The position numbers were made by a program, and so were the translations under genes. Below are positions 6,846-7,314 of a DNA stretch of 7,314 bases, piece by piece. The stretch's first letter is position 1; every line of letters starts with the position of its first letter. Under the pieces are notes generated by a model. The model saw only the letters and a program-made list of their open reading frames with translations, did no database searches and was not told where the DNA came from. Source of the stretch: an uncultured Hyphomicrobiales bacterium (GTDB lineage Bacteria > Pseudomonadota > Alphaproteobacteria > Rhizobiales > Xanthobacteraceae). Location: the NCBI GenBank assembly GCA_903891395.1, contig CAITEM010000059.1, forward strand, positions 1-7,314, given 5' to 3'.

Positions 6846-6850
6846 CCTTC

Positions 6851-7314
6851 ATGGCGCGCGCCAATGTGGCGAGTGCGTCTGCACACCCGGATTCCATCAA
6901 AGGCCTCGCGCAGTCGATCGCCAAACCGGCGTATCGGCGGCTGCTGACGGCAGAGCCTTTGCTCCGGCGCGCAGTGCCCGTTCTGATCATCGCCTTCCTA
7001 GTCACCATCTGCGTCGGCGCGGGTGTCCAGGTTCTCGACCAGCGGCGTCAGACGCTGACCACGATGGCCGTCTCGCTCGACGCGATGGCCGATCTCGCCG
7101 CCGAACGTCTGCAACAACTCAAGCAGCCCGCCGACGCCGTCGAACGGCCGCAGGAGGTACTGGCCCGTGCATTGCCTCCCGGCGCGACCGGGATCGGCCG
7201 CCAGTTCCTGCTGACCAATGCCGACGGCATTATCGCTGCGGCGATCCCGACCACCGACGCCACGGTTGGCCGGCGGCTCATCGAGCTGCTCGGTCCTGCA
7301 CAACCGCTGACGAC
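6851..7314 (+). CDS. Membrane-anchored sensor protein, probably sensor histidine kinase N-terminus (truncated at window end)
   Basis: 154 codons are visible without a stop; the rest lies to the right of the window. Residues 1-40 are a cytoplasmic basic lead (PAYRRLLTAEPLLRR). A single strong membrane segment follows at about 41-60 (AVPVLIIAFLVTICVGAGVQ). Then comes a helical stretch (about 61-95, LDQRRQ to LAAERLQQL) and the start of an extracytoplasmic sensory fold with FLLTNADGIIAA (119-130), a turn seen in Cache/PAS-like sensor domains. This architecture fits the N-terminus of the large PAS-containing sensor histidine kinases common in Rhizobiales. However, no HisKA or ATPase motif is visible, so the kinase call is inferred from resemblance. 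A diguanylate cyclase or chemoreceptor with the same front end is possible. Start and ribosome binding site are strong. The upstream GANTC cluster suggests cell-cycle-linked expression. Confidence 0.65.
   Translation, partial: MARANVASASAHPDSIKGLAQSIAKPAYRRLLTAEPLLRRAVPVLIIAFLVTICVGAGVQVLDQRRQTLTTMAVSLDAMADLAAERLQQLKQPADAVERPQEVLARALPPGATGIGRQFLLTNADGIIAAAIPTTDATVGRRLIELLGPAQPLT

Larger units (their letters stand above)
6629..6850. promoter_or_regulatory. 222 bp intergenic region ahead of the sensor gene, with six GANTC sites
   Basis: The left half holds the palindrome and hairpin after pepN. It then becomes AT-rich (about 6696-6730), unlike the rest of the window. From 6731 to 6831 there are six GANTC sites: GACTC at 6731 and 6740, GATTC at 6765, 6783, 6813 and 6827. 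GANTC is the target of the alphaproteobacterial cell-cycle methyltransferase CcrM. A -35-like TTGACT (6729-6734) overlaps the first site, but no good -10 sits 16-18 bp after it. The region probably carries the promoter of the downstream gene. No convincing small gene lies here; a frame from ATG 6778 lacks a ribosome binding site and runs out of frame into the sensor gene. Confidence 0.55.

Noticed and set aside
6778..6948. Small plus-strand frame starting at ATG 6778 (MSDSASDAAHPS...)
   Set aside because: There is no ribosome binding site, it overlaps the sensor gene out of frame for about 100 bases, and the product is low in recognisable features; the GANTC-rich DNA explains its Asp-Ser content.

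Overview
The window reads as ordinary chromosome of a GC-rich alphaproteobacterium, most likely of the order Rhizobiales (Hyphomicrobiales; Bradyrhizobium, Rhodopseudomonas or Xanthobacteraceae-like). That placement is inferred from protein style, high G+C and a probable CcrM-type GANTC signal, not from a marker gene. Six genes can be supported: two on the minus strand at the left and four on the plus strand. No RNA genes, insertion sequences, CRISPR arrays or phage genes were seen.

Left block (1-2511), probably catabolic. A minus-strand pair encodes a periplasmic Bug/TctC-type solute-binding protein (419-1393) and, 25 bp downstream, the N-terminal part of an extradiol ring-cleavage dioxygenase of the VOC superfamily (1-393, running off the left edge). 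Diverging from them across 122 bp is a Gfo/Idh/MocA-family NAD(P)-dependent oxidoreductase (1516-2511). Uptake of an organic acid, a dehydrogenase step and ring cleavage would fit one aromatic-acid pathway, but the substrate cannot be read from the sequence.

Middle and right block (2570-6628), housekeeping. A cation diffusion facilitator with zinc-type HxxxD/HxxxD sites carries three tandem copies of the cytoplasmic dimerisation domain instead of one. It is followed by a complete M1 aminopeptidase N (pepN) with all catalytic residues in place.

Right edge (6629-7314). A 222 bp non-coding stretch holds a 12-base palindrome, a short hairpin and a dense cluster of six GANTC sites. It leads into the start of a membrane-anchored protein, probably the N-terminus of a sensor histidine kinase, cut by the window end.

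There is no clear sign of a wholly new system. The two observations most worth following are the GANTC cluster in front of the sensor gene and the triplicated metal-binding C-terminal domain of the transporter, in which the zinc ligands are lost step by step from the third copy to the first.
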